Origin: Streptomyces sp. SID8352 | Lineage (GTDB): Bacteria; Actinomycetota; Actinomycetes; Streptomycetales; Streptomycetaceae | Direction of reading: 5' to 3' | Assembly: GCF_009862265.1 (NCBI RefSeq) | Contig: NZ_WWGX01000022.1 | Coordinates: 157,551-221,550 of the forward strand | Length of the DNA: 64,000 nucleotides | Shown here: positions 53,282-62,187 of the stretch, one piece after another | How the letters are laid out: each line of letters begins with the position of its first letter | Position numbering within the stretch: position 1 is the stretch's first letter | Notes under the pieces: generated by a model | Seen by the model: only the letters and a program-made list of their open reading frames with translations | Databases searched by the model: none | Told to the model about the DNA's origin: nothing | Made by a program: the position numbers and the translations under genes

Positions 53282-54103
53282 ATGCGTGATCCCCGAGGAC
53301 CGCGCGGGGCCCGCACCCCGCGCCGGGCCCGCCTGCGACGGGCGGGCACCGTGCTGCTCGGCTGTCTGCCCGGCCTCGCCGCCGTCGCCGCCCTGGGCCT
53401 GTGCGCGGCCGGTGTGGAGCGGGCCGCCGGGCGCGACACCGGCGCCGGCGCCGTCCGCGCCCCCGGCCGACACACCGCGCCCCGGCCGGACATCGTGCCC
53501 CGCTCCGTCTGGCTCGGCGCCGCCGCCCGGCCGCAGCCGGCCCCCCGCTACGACGACGAGGTCCGCGCCGTCTTCGTCCACCACACCGACACCCCCAACC
53601 ACTACGACTGCGCCGACACACCGGCCATCCTGCGCGGGGTGTACGCCGGCCAGACCGGGGCGCGGGACTGGGACGACATCGGCTACAACTTCGTCGTCGA
53701 CCGCTGCGGCACCGTCTACGAGGGCCGCGCCGGGGGCATCGACCGCGCGGTCACCGGCGCGCACACCCAGGGCTTCAACCACCGCACGGTCGGCATCGCC
53801 GCCCTGGGCACCTTCACCGAGGGCGTTCCGGTGCCGGACGCGCTGGCCGACTCCATCGCCGCTGTCGCCGCGTGGAAGCTCGGCACCACCGACACCGATC
53901 CGCGCGGCCGGGTCGGTCTGGTCTCCAGCAACGGACTGAGCCGGTACGCGGCCGGAGCCACCGCCCGGCTGCCCACCCTCGCCGGGCACGACCAGGGCTA
54001 CCAGACGAGCTGCCCGGGAGCGGCCCTCACCGCCCGCCTCCCCGGCATCAGAGACCTGGCCGCGAGCCTCCAGGGCCGCGCGACCGCCACCCCGGCCCGC
54101 TGA
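53282..54103 (+). CDS. Peptidoglycan recognition-type N-acetylmuramoyl-L-alanine amidase
   Basis: A 273-residue exported protein: Arg-rich N-terminus and signal anchor (residues 22-45), then a PGRP/amidase_2 domain (residues ~70-265). Zinc-ligand and catalytic positions include the first His of VFVHHTDTPN, IGYNFVVDRCGTVYEGRAGG, the GAHTQGFNHRTVGIAALGTF block and the C-terminal GHDQGYQTSCPG with the His/Cys ligands. It cleaves the amide between MurNAc and the stem peptide in cell-wall remodelling. It reads in the same direction as the GNAT gene, 73 bp after it. Confidence 0.92.
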   Translation: MRDPRGPRGARTPRRARLRRAGTVLLGCLPGLAAVAALGLCAAGVERAAGRDTGAGAVRAPGRHTAPRPDIVPRSVWLGAAARPQPAPRYDDEVRAVFVHHTDTPNHYDCADTPAILRGVYAGQTGARDWDDIGYNFVVDRCGTVYEGRAGGIDRAVTGAHTQGFNHRTVGIAALGTFTEGVPVPDALADSIAAVAAWKLGTTDTDPRGRVGLVSSNGLSRYAAGATARLPTLAGHDQGYQTSCPGAALTARLPGIRDLAASLQGRATATPAR

Positions 54104-54354
54104 ACCTCCGCCCCGGCCCCTTCCAACTGCCGCCGTGCCCGTCCCGCCGCCGTGCGCGTCCCGTCACGGGTCTCGTTCCGTCACCGGGCCCGCGTCGCGT
54201 CTCCCGCCGCCGCGCCCGCATTGCCGTCCTGTCACCGGGCCCGTCCCGCCGCCGTGCCCGCGCCGCCGTTCCGCCGTCGTGCCCGTCCCGCCGTCCGGAG
54301 CGGGGCGCCGCTCCCGGCGTCCCGGGCACCCCCGTCGGCAGGGCGCCGCGCCGC

Positions 54355-54876
54355 TCAGTCGGTGCCGAACCGCTCCCAGAGCCTCGGCAGCCGCGCGGCC
54401 ACCGCCCCCGCGTCCTCCAGGTCCAGCGGGGTGCCCAGCGGCTCCGGGGGCGCCGGGGCGATGCCCAGATCGGGGGCGACGGTGCCGGTGAGCTGCTCGT
54501 ACGCCTCGTCGGCGGCGTACCCCAGGTCCTCGCCGTCCCCGTCCAGTTCCTCGTCGAAGTCGTCCAGCAGCTCCGCGAGGGCGTCGGGGTCGTGCACCGC
54601 GCCCTCGTACGTCTCGCGGCCCTGGCCGATCAGCCAGCAGCGGAAGTAGTCGAAGGCGTCGTCGCTGGCGCCGCCCAGCAGCAGCCAGGCGGCGGCCCAC
54701 AGGTCCCAGGTGAAGGCCCGGTTGTAGCGGGCCTCGAAGTGACGGGAGAAGTCCAGCACCAGCTCCGGGTCCTGCTCCAGGAGCCGCTCCAGCAGCAGGT
54801 CGGCCTGGTCCTCGGGGTCCCCGTCGGCACCCTGCCGGGTGGTGTCGATCAGCTCCCAGAACTCCGTCTCGTCCAT
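54355..54876 (-). CDS. DUF4240-domain protein
   Basis: A 173-residue acidic protein (MDETEFWELIDTTRQG start; FTWDLWAAAWLLLGGASDDAFDYFRCWLIGQGRETYEGAV; the DFDEELDGDGEDLGYAADEAYEQL acid tract). DUF4240 proteins resemble the WGR-associated and DNA-modification-linked family of unknown function. ATG 54876 overlaps the stop of the WYL regulator gene (ATGA), so the two are translationally coupled; GTG 54879 is an alternative. The gene-free gap to the amidase gene (54104-54354) is repeat-rich. Confidence 0.88.
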   Translation of the reverse strand: MDETEFWELIDTTRQGADGDPEDQADLLLERLLEQDPELVLDFSRHFEARYNRAFTWDLWAAAWLLLGGASDDAFDYFRCWLIGQGRETYEGAVHDPDALAELLDDFDEELDGDGEDLGYAADEAYEQLTGTVAPDLGIAPAPPEPLGTPLDLEDAGAVAARLPRLWERFGTD

Positions 54877-56219
54877 CACGGGTCCAGCATCGTCCCTGCG
54901 CGGGGACGACGCACCCCGGGGTGGGGGAGGTGCCGGGGCCGGGGCGACGGGGGCACGGCACGCCCGCCCCGGGCCGGACGGGCCGGGCTCCCGCCCCGCT
55001 CACCCCCGTAGAGGTCCGCGATCCGCCGCGCGTCCCGGGCGAGGCGTTCCCGCAGTGGCCCGGGTTCCAGTACCTCCGCCTCCGGACCGAGGCCCCGCAC
55101 CTGCGCGTGGGCCACCTCCTCGGACTCCACCGGGAGCGTCACCGTCACCCAGCCCGCCGCGTCCGGCGGGCCCGCGCCCTCCAGGGCCTCCCGCGCGGCC
55201 GGGGCGTCCACCGCGTGCGGCAGGGCGCGCACCCCCTGGGGGGAGAGCCGGACCACGATCCGCGTCCGCAGCAGCGAGCGCGCGAACCCCGCCGCACGCT
55301 CCGCCCAGAACGCGGGCAGGTCGAACCCCTCGTCCCGCGCGAACCGCCCGCCGCGGCCCGCTCCGCCGCCCGGTCCGCCGTCCTCCCCGCCCGGTCCGAC
55401 GGCCGTGAACCGGTCGATCCGGTACACCCGGAAGCCGCCCCCGCCGCCCCCGCCGCCCGGCGCCCTGCCCTCCGCGGCCGGGCGGCCCTCCGGTCCGCCG
55501 CCCGGCGCTCCGCCACCGGAGGCACCGCCCCCAGAGGCCCCGCGGTGGTCAGCTCCTCCGTCCGGCGGGACACCGGCGTCCTGGCCTCCGCCCACCGGGC
55601 CGACGGCACCGGGGGCTCCGCCCGCCGGGCCGGCGGCACCGGGGGCTCCGCCCGCCGCGGCCCGCGCGCACAGGTACCAGACGCCCGCCTTCAGCACGAG
55701 CCCGTACGGCTCCAGCTCCCGCACGACCTCCCGGTCCCCCCGCCGGTAGCGCGTCGCGATCCGCCGGTCGTCCCACACCGCCTCCGCCACCGCGGGCAGC
55801 AGCGGGGGCGTGCGCGGCTCGCGGAACCAGCCCGGCGCGTCCAGGTGGAACCGCTGCGCCGCAGTCCGGGGCGCGTCCCGCAGGGACGGCAGCAGCGCCG
55901 CCGACACCTTCAGCCGGGCCGCCGACGCGGCGTCCTCCAGCCCCATGTCGCGCAGCGCCCCCGGCACCCCCGACAGGAACAGCGCCTCCGCCTCACCGCG
56001 CGCCAGCCCCGTCAGCCGGGTCCGGTAGCCGCCGACCAGCCGGTAGCCGCCCGTCCGGCCCCGCTCCGCGTAGACCGGCACCCCGGCCTCCGACAACGCC
56101 TGCGCGTCCCGGGTGACCGTCCGCTCCGACACCTCCAGCTCCCGGGCGAGTTCGGCGGCGGTCATGGACGGGCGGGACTGGAGCAGCAGCACCATTCTGA
56201 TCAACCGGGCAGCACGCAT
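54876..56219 (-). CDS. DeoR-type HTH, WYL-domain regulator with Gly-rich insert
   Basis: A 447-residue regulator: HTH TAAELARELEVSERTVTRDAQALSEAGVPVYAERGRTGGYRL (residues 20-60), a linker, a WYL domain that begins RIATRYRRGDREVVRELEPYGLVLKAGVWYLCAR (residues ~153-186) and resumes FRVYRIDRFTAV (residues 263-274), and a C-terminal WCX domain. A 75-residue Gly/Pro/Ala insert (188-262) splits the WYL fold, and a second Gly-rich run covers 276-292. WYL proteins sense nucleic acid or small ligands. The last 30 residues are Arg/Pro-rich. Confidence 0.85.
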   Translation of the reverse strand: MRAARLIRMVLLLQSRPSMTAAELARELEVSERTVTRDAQALSEAGVPVYAERGRTGGYRLVGGYRTRLTGLARGEAEALFLSGVPGALRDMGLEDAASAARLKVSAALLPSLRDAPRTAAQRFHLDAPGWFREPRTPPLLPAVAEAVWDDRRIATRYRRGDREVVRELEPYGLVLKAGVWYLCARAAAGGAPGAAGPAGGAPGAVGPVGGGQDAGVPPDGGADHRGASGGGASGGGAPGGGPEGRPAAEGRAPGGGGGGGGFRVYRIDRFTAVGPGGEDGGPGGGAGRGGRFARDEGFDLPAFWAERAAGFARSLLRTRIVVRLSPQGVRALPHAVDAPAAREALEGAGPPDAAGWVTVTLPVESEEVAHAQVRGLGPEAEVLEPGPLRERLARDARRIADLYGGERGGSPARPARGGRAVPPSPRPRHLPHPGVRRPRAGTMLDP

Positions 56220-56304
56220 GGGGACAGCATGCGGCAGGGCCCCCGCCGGAGCGGGGGCCCTGCCACCGGAAACGGTCCGGCACTCCGGGCGCCGGCACCC
56301 GTCC

Positions 56305-59007
56305 CTACAGGCCGTAGCGCTCGCGCGCCTCCTTCACGGCCGTCGCCTTGACCTCGCCGCGGCGGGTGAGCCGGGCCAGGGCCGCGACCACGATGGACTC
56401 GGCGTCCACCCCGAAGTAGCGGCGGGCGTTCTCCCGGGTGTCCGACAGGCCGAAGCCGTCGGTGCCCAGCGACGACCAGTCCTGCTCGACCCACTGCGCG
56501 ATCTGGTCCGGGACCTGGCGCATGTAGTCGGAGACCGCCAGCACCGGACCCTCGGCGCCCTGGAGCGCCTGGCGCACGTACGGCACCCGGTCCTCGCCGC
56601 GCAGCACCGCCGCGTCGGCCTCCATCGCGTCCCGGCGCAGCTCCGTCCAGGAGGTCGCGGACCACACGTCGGCGGCCACGCCCCACTCCTCGGCGAGGAG
56701 CCGCTGCGCCTTCAGCGCCCAGTGGATCGCGGTGCCCGAGCCGAGGAGCTGGATGCGGGGCGCGTTGGCCGCCGGGGACAGCCCGGCCGACTCGGCCGTG
56801 TTGAAGCGGTACAGACCCTTGACGATGCCCTCGTCGATGCCGGGCAGGGACGGCTTGGCGGGCTGCCGGAGCGGCTCGTTGTAGACCGTCAGGTAGTAGA
56901 AGACGTCCTGGTCCTCGCCCGGACGCGGCTCGCCGAACATGCGGCGCATGCCGTCCTTGACGATGGTGGCGATCTCGTAGGCGAACGCCGGGTCGTACGT
57001 CAGCGCGGCCGGGTTGGTCGCCGCGATGGCCGGGGAGTGGCCGTCCGCGTGCTGGAGGCCCTCGCCGGTCAGCGTGGTCCGGCCGGCGGTGGCGCCGACC
57101 AGGAAGCCGCGGCCGAGCTGGTCGCCGAGCTGCCACATCTGGTCGCCGGTGCGCTGCCAGCCGAACATCGAGTAGTAGATGTAGAACGGGATCATCATCT
57201 CGCCGTGCGTCGCGTACGACGTCGTGGCGGCGATGAACTCGGCCATGGCACCGGCCTCGGTGATCCCCTCGTTGAAGATCTGGCCGTTCTTCGCCTCCTT
57301 GTAGTACATCAGCTGGTCGCGGTCGACCGGCTCGTACGTCTGGCCGAGGGGCGAGTAGATGCCGAGGGAGGGGAAGAGGCTCTCCATGCCGAAGGTGCGG
57401 GCCTCGTCGGGGACGATCGGGACCCAGCGCCTGCCGGTCTCCTTGTCCCGGACCAGGTCCTTGACCAGGCGGACGAAGGCCATGGTGGTGGCCACGTTCT
57501 GGGTGCCGGAGCCCTTGTCGAAGGCGGTGAACGCCTTGTCCGCGGGCATCGGCAGCGGCGCGACCGGGTGGACGCGGCGGGCCGGGGCGGGGCCGCCGAG
57601 GGCCGCGCGGCGCTCCTGGAGGTAGCGGACCTCCGGGGAGTCGGCGCCCGGGTGGCCGTAGGGGACCACGCCGTCGACGAAGGCGCTGTCCTGGATCGGC
57701 AGGCCGAGGCGGTCGCGCATCGCCTTGAACTCGTCCACCGAGAGCTTCTTCATCTGGTGGTTGGCGTTCTTGGAGGCGAAGCCGTCACCGAGGGTGTGGC
57801 CCTTGACGGTCTGCGCCAGGATCACGGTCGGCGCGCCCTTGTGGGCGAGCGCGGCCCGGTAGGCGGCGTAGACCTTGCGGGACTCGTGGCCGCCGCGCGA
57901 GAGGTGGAAGCACTCGAGGATCTTGTCGTCGCTCAGCAGCTTCGCCATCTCGACGAGTGCCGGGTCCTTGCCGAAGAAGTCCTCGCGGATGTAGGCGGCG
58001 TCGCGCGTCTGGTACGTCTGTACCTGCGCGTCGGGTACCTGGCGCAGCCGGCGGACCAGCGCGCCCGTGGTGTCGAGCTGGAACAGCTCGTCCCAGGCGG
58101 TGCCCCACAGGGTCTTGACGACGTTCCACCCGGCCCCGCGGAACTGGGCCTCAAGCTCCTGCACGATCTTGAAGTTGGCGCGGACCGGACCGTCGAGGCG
58201 CTGCAGGTTGCAGTTGATGACGAAGGTCAGGTTGTCCAGGCCCTCGCGGGCGGCGAGGGTGAGCGCGGTGGTCGACTCCGGCTCGTCCATCTCGCCGTCG
58301 CCGAGGAACGCCCAGACGTGGGACTCGGAGACGTCCTTGATGCCGCGGCTGGTCAGGTAGCGGTTGAACCGCGCCTGGTAGATCGAGGAGATCGGGCCGA
58401 GGCCCATGGAGACCGTCGGGAACTCCCACAGCCAGGGCAGCCGCCGCGGGTGCGGGTAGGACGGCAGGCCGTCACCGCCGGCCTCGCGGCGGAAGTTGTC
58501 GAGCTGCGCCTCGGAGAGGCGGCCGTCGAGGAAGGCGCGGGCGTAGATGCCGGGTGAGGCGTGGCCCTGGATGTAGAGCTGGTCGCCGGAGCCGTCACCC
58601 TCCTTGCCCTTGAAGAAGTGGTTGAAGCCGGTCTCGTACAGCCAGGCGGCGGAGGCGAAGGTGGCGATGTGGCCGCCGACGCCGTACTTGCTGCCGCGGG
58701 TCACCATGGCCGCCGCGTTCCAGCGGTTCCAGGCGGTGATCCTGGCCTCCATCTCCTCGTCGCCGTCCACGGTGGGTTCGGCGGCGGTGGGGATGGAGTT
58801 GACGTAGTCGGTCTCCAGGAGCTTCGGCAGGGCGATGCCGGCGCCCTCGGCGCGCTCCAGTGTGCGGCGCATCAGATACGCGGCACGGTGCGGCCCGGCC
58901 GCCTTGGTGACGGCGTCCAGGGAGGCCTGCCATTCGGCGGTCTCCTCCGGGTCGCGGTCCGGGAGCTGGTCGAGCTCGCTCGGCTGGATGGCCTTGGGGT
59001 CGGTCAT
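56305..59007 (-). CDS. aceE: Pyruvate dehydrogenase E1 component (homodimeric)
   Basis: A 900-residue thiamine-diphosphate enzyme that decarboxylates pyruvate and reductively acetylates E2 lipoyl groups. It is the single-chain (AceE) type. Landmarks are YIQGHASPGIYARAFLDG, LGDGEMDEPES (cofactor loop) and the INCNLQRLDGPVRAN segment. C-terminal parts include PFYIYYSMFGWQRTGDQMW and LLGSGTAIHWALKAQRLL. ATG 59007 (MTDPKAIQPSELDQL) has an AGGAAGG site upstream; ATG 59040 is an alternative. A strong inverted repeat lies 120 bp upstream at 59127-59143. Confidence 0.97.
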   Translation of the reverse strand: MTDPKAIQPSELDQLPDRDPEETAEWQASLDAVTKAAGPHRAAYLMRRTLERAEGAGIALPKLLETDYVNSIPTAAEPTVDGDEEMEARITAWNRWNAAAMVTRGSKYGVGGHIATFASAAWLYETGFNHFFKGKEGDGSGDQLYIQGHASPGIYARAFLDGRLSEAQLDNFRREAGGDGLPSYPHPRRLPWLWEFPTVSMGLGPISSIYQARFNRYLTSRGIKDVSESHVWAFLGDGEMDEPESTTALTLAAREGLDNLTFVINCNLQRLDGPVRANFKIVQELEAQFRGAGWNVVKTLWGTAWDELFQLDTTGALVRRLRQVPDAQVQTYQTRDAAYIREDFFGKDPALVEMAKLLSDDKILECFHLSRGGHESRKVYAAYRAALAHKGAPTVILAQTVKGHTLGDGFASKNANHQMKKLSVDEFKAMRDRLGLPIQDSAFVDGVVPYGHPGADSPEVRYLQERRAALGGPAPARRVHPVAPLPMPADKAFTAFDKGSGTQNVATTMAFVRLVKDLVRDKETGRRWVPIVPDEARTFGMESLFPSLGIYSPLGQTYEPVDRDQLMYYKEAKNGQIFNEGITEAGAMAEFIAATTSYATHGEMMIPFYIYYSMFGWQRTGDQMWQLGDQLGRGFLVGATAGRTTLTGEGLQHADGHSPAIAATNPAALTYDPAFAYEIATIVKDGMRRMFGEPRPGEDQDVFYYLTVYNEPLRQPAKPSLPGIDEGIVKGLYRFNTAESAGLSPAANAPRIQLLGSGTAIHWALKAQRLLAEEWGVAADVWSATSWTELRRDAMEADAAVLRGEDRVPYVRQALQGAEGPVLAVSDYMRQVPDQIAQWVEQDWSSLGTDGFGLSDTRENARRYFGVDAESIVVAALARLTRRGEVKATAVKEARERYGL

Positions 59008-59126
59008 GTCGCCGCCTTCCTCAGTCGAAGGGGGTTCCCTCATCGGTAAGGGTTCAGGGGTGCCCTTGGTCTTTGGCAGGACAGGGCTGGAGCTCTGGTG
59101 GAAGCCCATCGGTGACTGTAACGCGC

Positions 59127-59143
59127 TGATCGATGATCGATCA
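59127..59143. promoter_or_regulatory. Perfect 8-bp inverted repeat upstream of aceE (candidate operator)
   Basis: TGATCGAT-G-ATCGATCA is a perfect inverted repeat centred 128 bp upstream of the aceE start codon. The GntR-family gene 345 bp away is a candidate binder. The rest of the 480-bp gap (59008-59487) holds no gene. No sequence of this type was noticed in the promoter of the GntR gene. Confidence 0.5.
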
Positions 59144-59487
59144 AAGGGTTGCGGGGGAAAACCTCTTGATATGGAGAAAGTCGGCACGGGGTGCCTCCGG
59201 CAGTGGCACGGAGTGACGGTGTGGAGCGGGGATTTTCGCAGGTGAGCGGGGGTGTCCGCGCGACCGCGGAGGCGTCCCGGACGGGGCCGCGCGGGGGGTG
59301 TTCGCGCGCTCTCCGCGCCCCTGATGGGGAGGTTCTGGATGATATGACCGGTACGGGCGCGCAAGGGATGTTTCCGTACAGTTGGTCGCATCGTCGATCG
59401 CGCTGCCGGGAGCCGGTTCCGGGTGTGCGCGGGTGTGCGCGGGGGTGCCCGGTGGGGCGGGGCCGGGTGCTCGGGGCCCGGCGGCGG

Positions 59488-60111
59488 TCAGGCGCGGGGG
59501 GCGCAGCCCAGGACGTGGGACTTGACCAGATCGGCGATGAGGGGGTCGCGGCGCCGGAAGGCGGCCACCAGTTCCTCGTGCTCCTCGGCGTAGGACTGCT
59601 GCACGGTGCCCAGCCACCGTATCGACAGGGCCGTGAACACCTCGATGCCCAGCCCCTCCCAGGTGTGCAGCAGCACCGCGTTGCCCGCCGCCCGCACCAT
59701 CTCCCGGTGAAAGCCCACCGTGTGCCGGACCTGGCCGGTCCCGTCGGAGACCCGGTCGGCCTCGTACAGCGCGGCCACGTGGGGTTCCAGCGCCGAGCAG
59801 TCCCGGGCCAGCCGGTCCGCCGCCAGCTCCGCCGCGATGGCCTCCAGGCCCGCCCGCACGGGGTAGCTCTCCTCCAGGTCGGCGGCGGTCAGGTTGCGCA
59901 CCCGGACGCCCTTGTTCGGCGCCGACTCGATCAGCCGCAGCGACTCCAGCTCGCGCAGGGCCTCCCGCACCGGTGTCTGGCTGACCTCCAGCTCCGTGGC
60001 GATCCGCCGCTCCACGATCCGCTCGCCCGGCTTCCAGCGCCCGCTGATGATCCCTTCCAGGATGTGCTCGCGGATCTGTTCGCGCAGCGAGTGGACGACG
60101 GGCGCGGTCAT
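59488..60111 (-). CDS. GntR-family (FadR/FCD) transcriptional regulator
   Basis: A 207-residue GntR protein: winged-helix domain LREQIREHILEGIISGRWKPGERIVERRIATELEVSQTPVREALRELESLRLI (residues 9-61), then an FCD-type ligand domain (PVRAGLEAIAAELAADR, LHTWEGLGIEV). The metal-binding His positions are ambiguous. FCD-type GntR proteins often sense organic acids, so regulation of the neighbouring pyruvate/2-oxoacid dehydrogenase genes is likely. The start is ATG 60111 with GGAGCCC; a GTATTGTCTAAAC-like stretch in its promoter region (60156-60172) could be its own operator. Confidence 0.85.
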   Translation of the reverse strand: MTAPVVHSLREQIREHILEGIISGRWKPGERIVERRIATELEVSQTPVREALRELESLRLIESAPNKGVRVRNLTAADLEESYPVRAGLEAIAAELAADRLARDCSALEPHVAALYEADRVSDGTGQVRHTVGFHREMVRAAGNAVLLHTWEGLGIEVFTALSIRWLGTVQQSYAEEHEELVAAFRRRDPLIADLVKSHVLGCAPRA

Positions 60112-60261
60112 GAGGGCTCCTTAGGAGGGGGCCCCTTCGGCCCCCGTGGGGCGTTGACGGTTTAGACAATACGGCCGTCACGGCGCGCGCGAGGGGCGCG
60201 CGGCGGCGCTTTCACGCAGGTGAGACGAGGCTTACACGGCGCACATGGGCCGCGACACAAC

Positions 60262-60297
60262 GGTGCCCCCGTCCGGAAGCTTCCGGACGGGGGCACC
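60262..60297. terminator. Terminator: 36-bp perfect palindrome after sucB
   Basis: GGTGCCCCCGTCCGGAAG (60262-60279) is followed immediately by its exact reverse complement (60280-60297). It lies 25 bp downstream of the sucB stop and upstream of the GntR gene's promoter. With no spacer, a 4-base loop would form at the centre. Confidence 0.75.
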
Positions 60298-60321
60298 GCG
60301 CAGACCCTCTGGCAGGGGGTT

Positions 60322-62127
60322 CTACAGGCCCAGCTCGACCTCGAACTCGCCCGCCTCCAGGATCGCCTTGACCGCCGTCAGGTAACGGGCGGCGTCGGCG
60401 CCGTCCACCAGACGGTGGTCGTACGACAGGGTCAGGTACGTCATGTCGCGGACGCCGATGACCGTGCCGTCCTCCGTCTCGATGACGGCCGGACGCTTGA
60501 CCGTGGCACCGATGCCGAGGATGGCGACCTGGCCCGGCGGCACGATGATCGTGTCGAACAGCGCGCCGCGCGAGCCGGTGTTGCTGATGGTGAAGGTCGC
60601 GCCGGACAGCTCGTCCGGGGTGATCCGGCCGGCCCGCACCTTGCCCGCCAGGTCGGCGGTGGCCTTGGCGATGCCGGCCAGGTTGAGGTCGCCCGAGTTC
60701 TTGATGACCGGGGTCATCAGGCCCTTCTCGGAGTCCACCGCGATACCGACGTGCTCGGTGTCGAAGTAGGTGATGGTCCCCTCGGCCTCGTTGATCCGGG
60801 CGTTGACGGCCGGGTGGGCCTTCAGCGCCTGGGCGGCGGCCTTGACGTAGAAGGGCATCGGGGAGAGCTTGACGCCCTCGCGGGCCGCGAACGCGTCCTT
60901 CGCCCGGGCGCGCAGCTTCATCAGACGCGTGACGTCGACCTCGACGACCGACGAGAGCTGGGCCTGCTCGCGCAGGGCCTTGACCATGTTGTCGCCGATG
61001 ACCTTGCGGATGCGGGGCATCTTGACGGTCTGCCCGCGCAGCGGGGAGGCCTCCAGGGAGGGGGCCTTCCGCGCGGCCGGGGCAGCGGCGGCAGGGGCGG
61101 CCGCCGGGGCCGGGGCGGCCTTGGCGGCCTCCGCGGCGGCGGTCACGTCCTGCTTGCGGATGCGTCCGCCGATGCCGGTGCCCTTGACGGTGGACAGGTC
61201 GACGCCGTGCTCGGCGGCGAGCTTGCGCACCAGCGGGGTGACGTACGCGCCGTCGTCCGCGGGCTGGGCGGCGGCGGGGGCGGCCGGGGCGGCGGGAGCC
61301 GCGACCGGGGCCGGAGCCGCGGGGGCCGGGGCGGGAGCCGCCACCGGGGCGGGGGCGGCCGGGGCCGGGGCGGGCGCCTGCGGGGCAGCGGCGGCGGGGG
61401 CCGGAGCGGCCGGGGCCGGAGCCGGGGCGGCGGGAGCCGCGGGGGCGGCCGGGGCCGGAGCGGCCGCCGGGGCGGGGGCGGCCGGGGCGGCGGCGGGCGC
61501 GGCACCGGCGGCGCCGATGACGGCCAGCTTGGCGCCGACCTCGGCGGTCTCGTCCTCGCCGACCACGATCTCCAGCAGGGTGCCGGAGGCGGGCGCCGGG
61601 ATCTCGGTGTCGACCTTGTCGGTGGACACCTCCAGCAGCGGCTCGTCGGCCTCGACGCTGTCGCCGACCGACTTCAGCCAGCGGGTGACGGTGCCCTCGG
61701 TGACGGACTCGCCGAGCGCGGGCAGGACCACGTCCGTGCCCTCGGCGGAGCCGCCGCCGGCGGTGGTCTCGGCGGCCGGAGCGGGCGCCGGGGCGGCCTG
61801 CTCGGTGGAGGGGGCGGCCGGGGCGGGCTCGGGAGCCGCCTCGGCGACCGGCTGGGCCTCGGCGGCGGGCTGGGCCGCCGGGGCGCCGGAGCCGTCGTCG
61901 ATGACGGCCAGCTCGGCGCCGACCTCGACCGTCTCGTCCTCGGCGACCTTGATGGAGGACAGCACGCCGGAGGCGGGCGCCGGGATCTCGGTGTCGACCT
62001 TGTCGGTCGAGACCTCGAGCAACGGCTCGTCGGCCTCGACGCGCTCACCCTCGGCCTTCAGCCAGCGGGTGACGGTGCCCTCGGTGACGCTCTCACCGAG
62101 CGCGGGAAGGGTTACGGAAACCGCCAT
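60322..62127 (-). CDS. sucB: 2-oxoglutarate/pyruvate dehydrogenase E2 (dihydrolipoamide acyltransferase)
   Basis: A 601-residue E2 with two N-terminal lipoyl domains (residues 1-77 and 132-208) with lipoyl lysines at K43 and K171 in [17 protein letters not shown]. Two long Ala/Pro linkers (~80-125 and ~210-290) follow, then a peripheral-subunit-binding domain ([34 protein letters not shown]) and the catalytic domain ending [16 protein letters not shown] (HxxxDG). Actinobacteria use such a shared E2 with AceE, so it may serve PDH as well as another 2-oxoacid complex. It is 60 bp downstream of lpd, probably the same operon. Confidence 0.95.
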   Translation of the reverse strand: MAVSVTLPALGESVTEGTVTRWLKAEGERVEADEPLLEVSTDKVDTEIPAPASGVLSSIKVAEDETVEVGAELAVIDDGSGAPAAQPAAEAQPVAEAAPEPAPAAPSTEQAAPAPAPAAETTAGGGSAEGTDVVLPALGESVTEGTVTRWLKSVGDSVEADEPLLEVSTDKVDTEIPAPASGTLLEIVVGEDETAEVGAKLAVIGAAGAAPAAAPAAPAPAAAPAPAAPAAPAAPAPAPAAPAPAAAAPQAPAPAPAAPAPVAAPAPAPAAPAPVAAPAAPAAPAAAQPADDGAYVTPLVRKLAAEHGVDLSTVKGTGIGGRIRKQDVTAAAEAAKAAPAPAAAPAAAAPAARKAPSLEASPLRGQTVKMPRIRKVIGDNMVKALREQAQLSSVVEVDVTRLMKLRARAKDAFAAREGVKLSPMPFYVKAAAQALKAHPAVNARINEAEGTITYFDTEHVGIAVDSEKGLMTPVIKNSGDLNLAGIAKATADLAGKVRAGRITPDELSGATFTISNTGSRGALFDTIIVPPGQVAILGIGATVKRPAVIETEDGTVIGVRDMTYLTLSYDHRLVDGADAARYLTAVKAILEAGEFEVELGL

Positions 62128-62187
62128 GGTTTCGGTTGCTCCTTACGAATTGCGGAAGTCTGTGTCGTCGCGCCCAGTGCCCGAGGG

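Noticed and set aside
54104-54354. Repeated CCCGCCGCCGTGC and GTCACCGGGCCCG motifs as a CRISPR-like array
   Set aside because: The repeats are short, irregular and lack unique spacers of constant length; this is GC-rich simple sequence.
60156-60172. GTATTGTCTAAAC-like motif as a proven GntR operator
   Set aside because: It lies in the GntR gene's own promoter region and only loosely resembles FadR-type half-sites; kept as a remark, not a feature.
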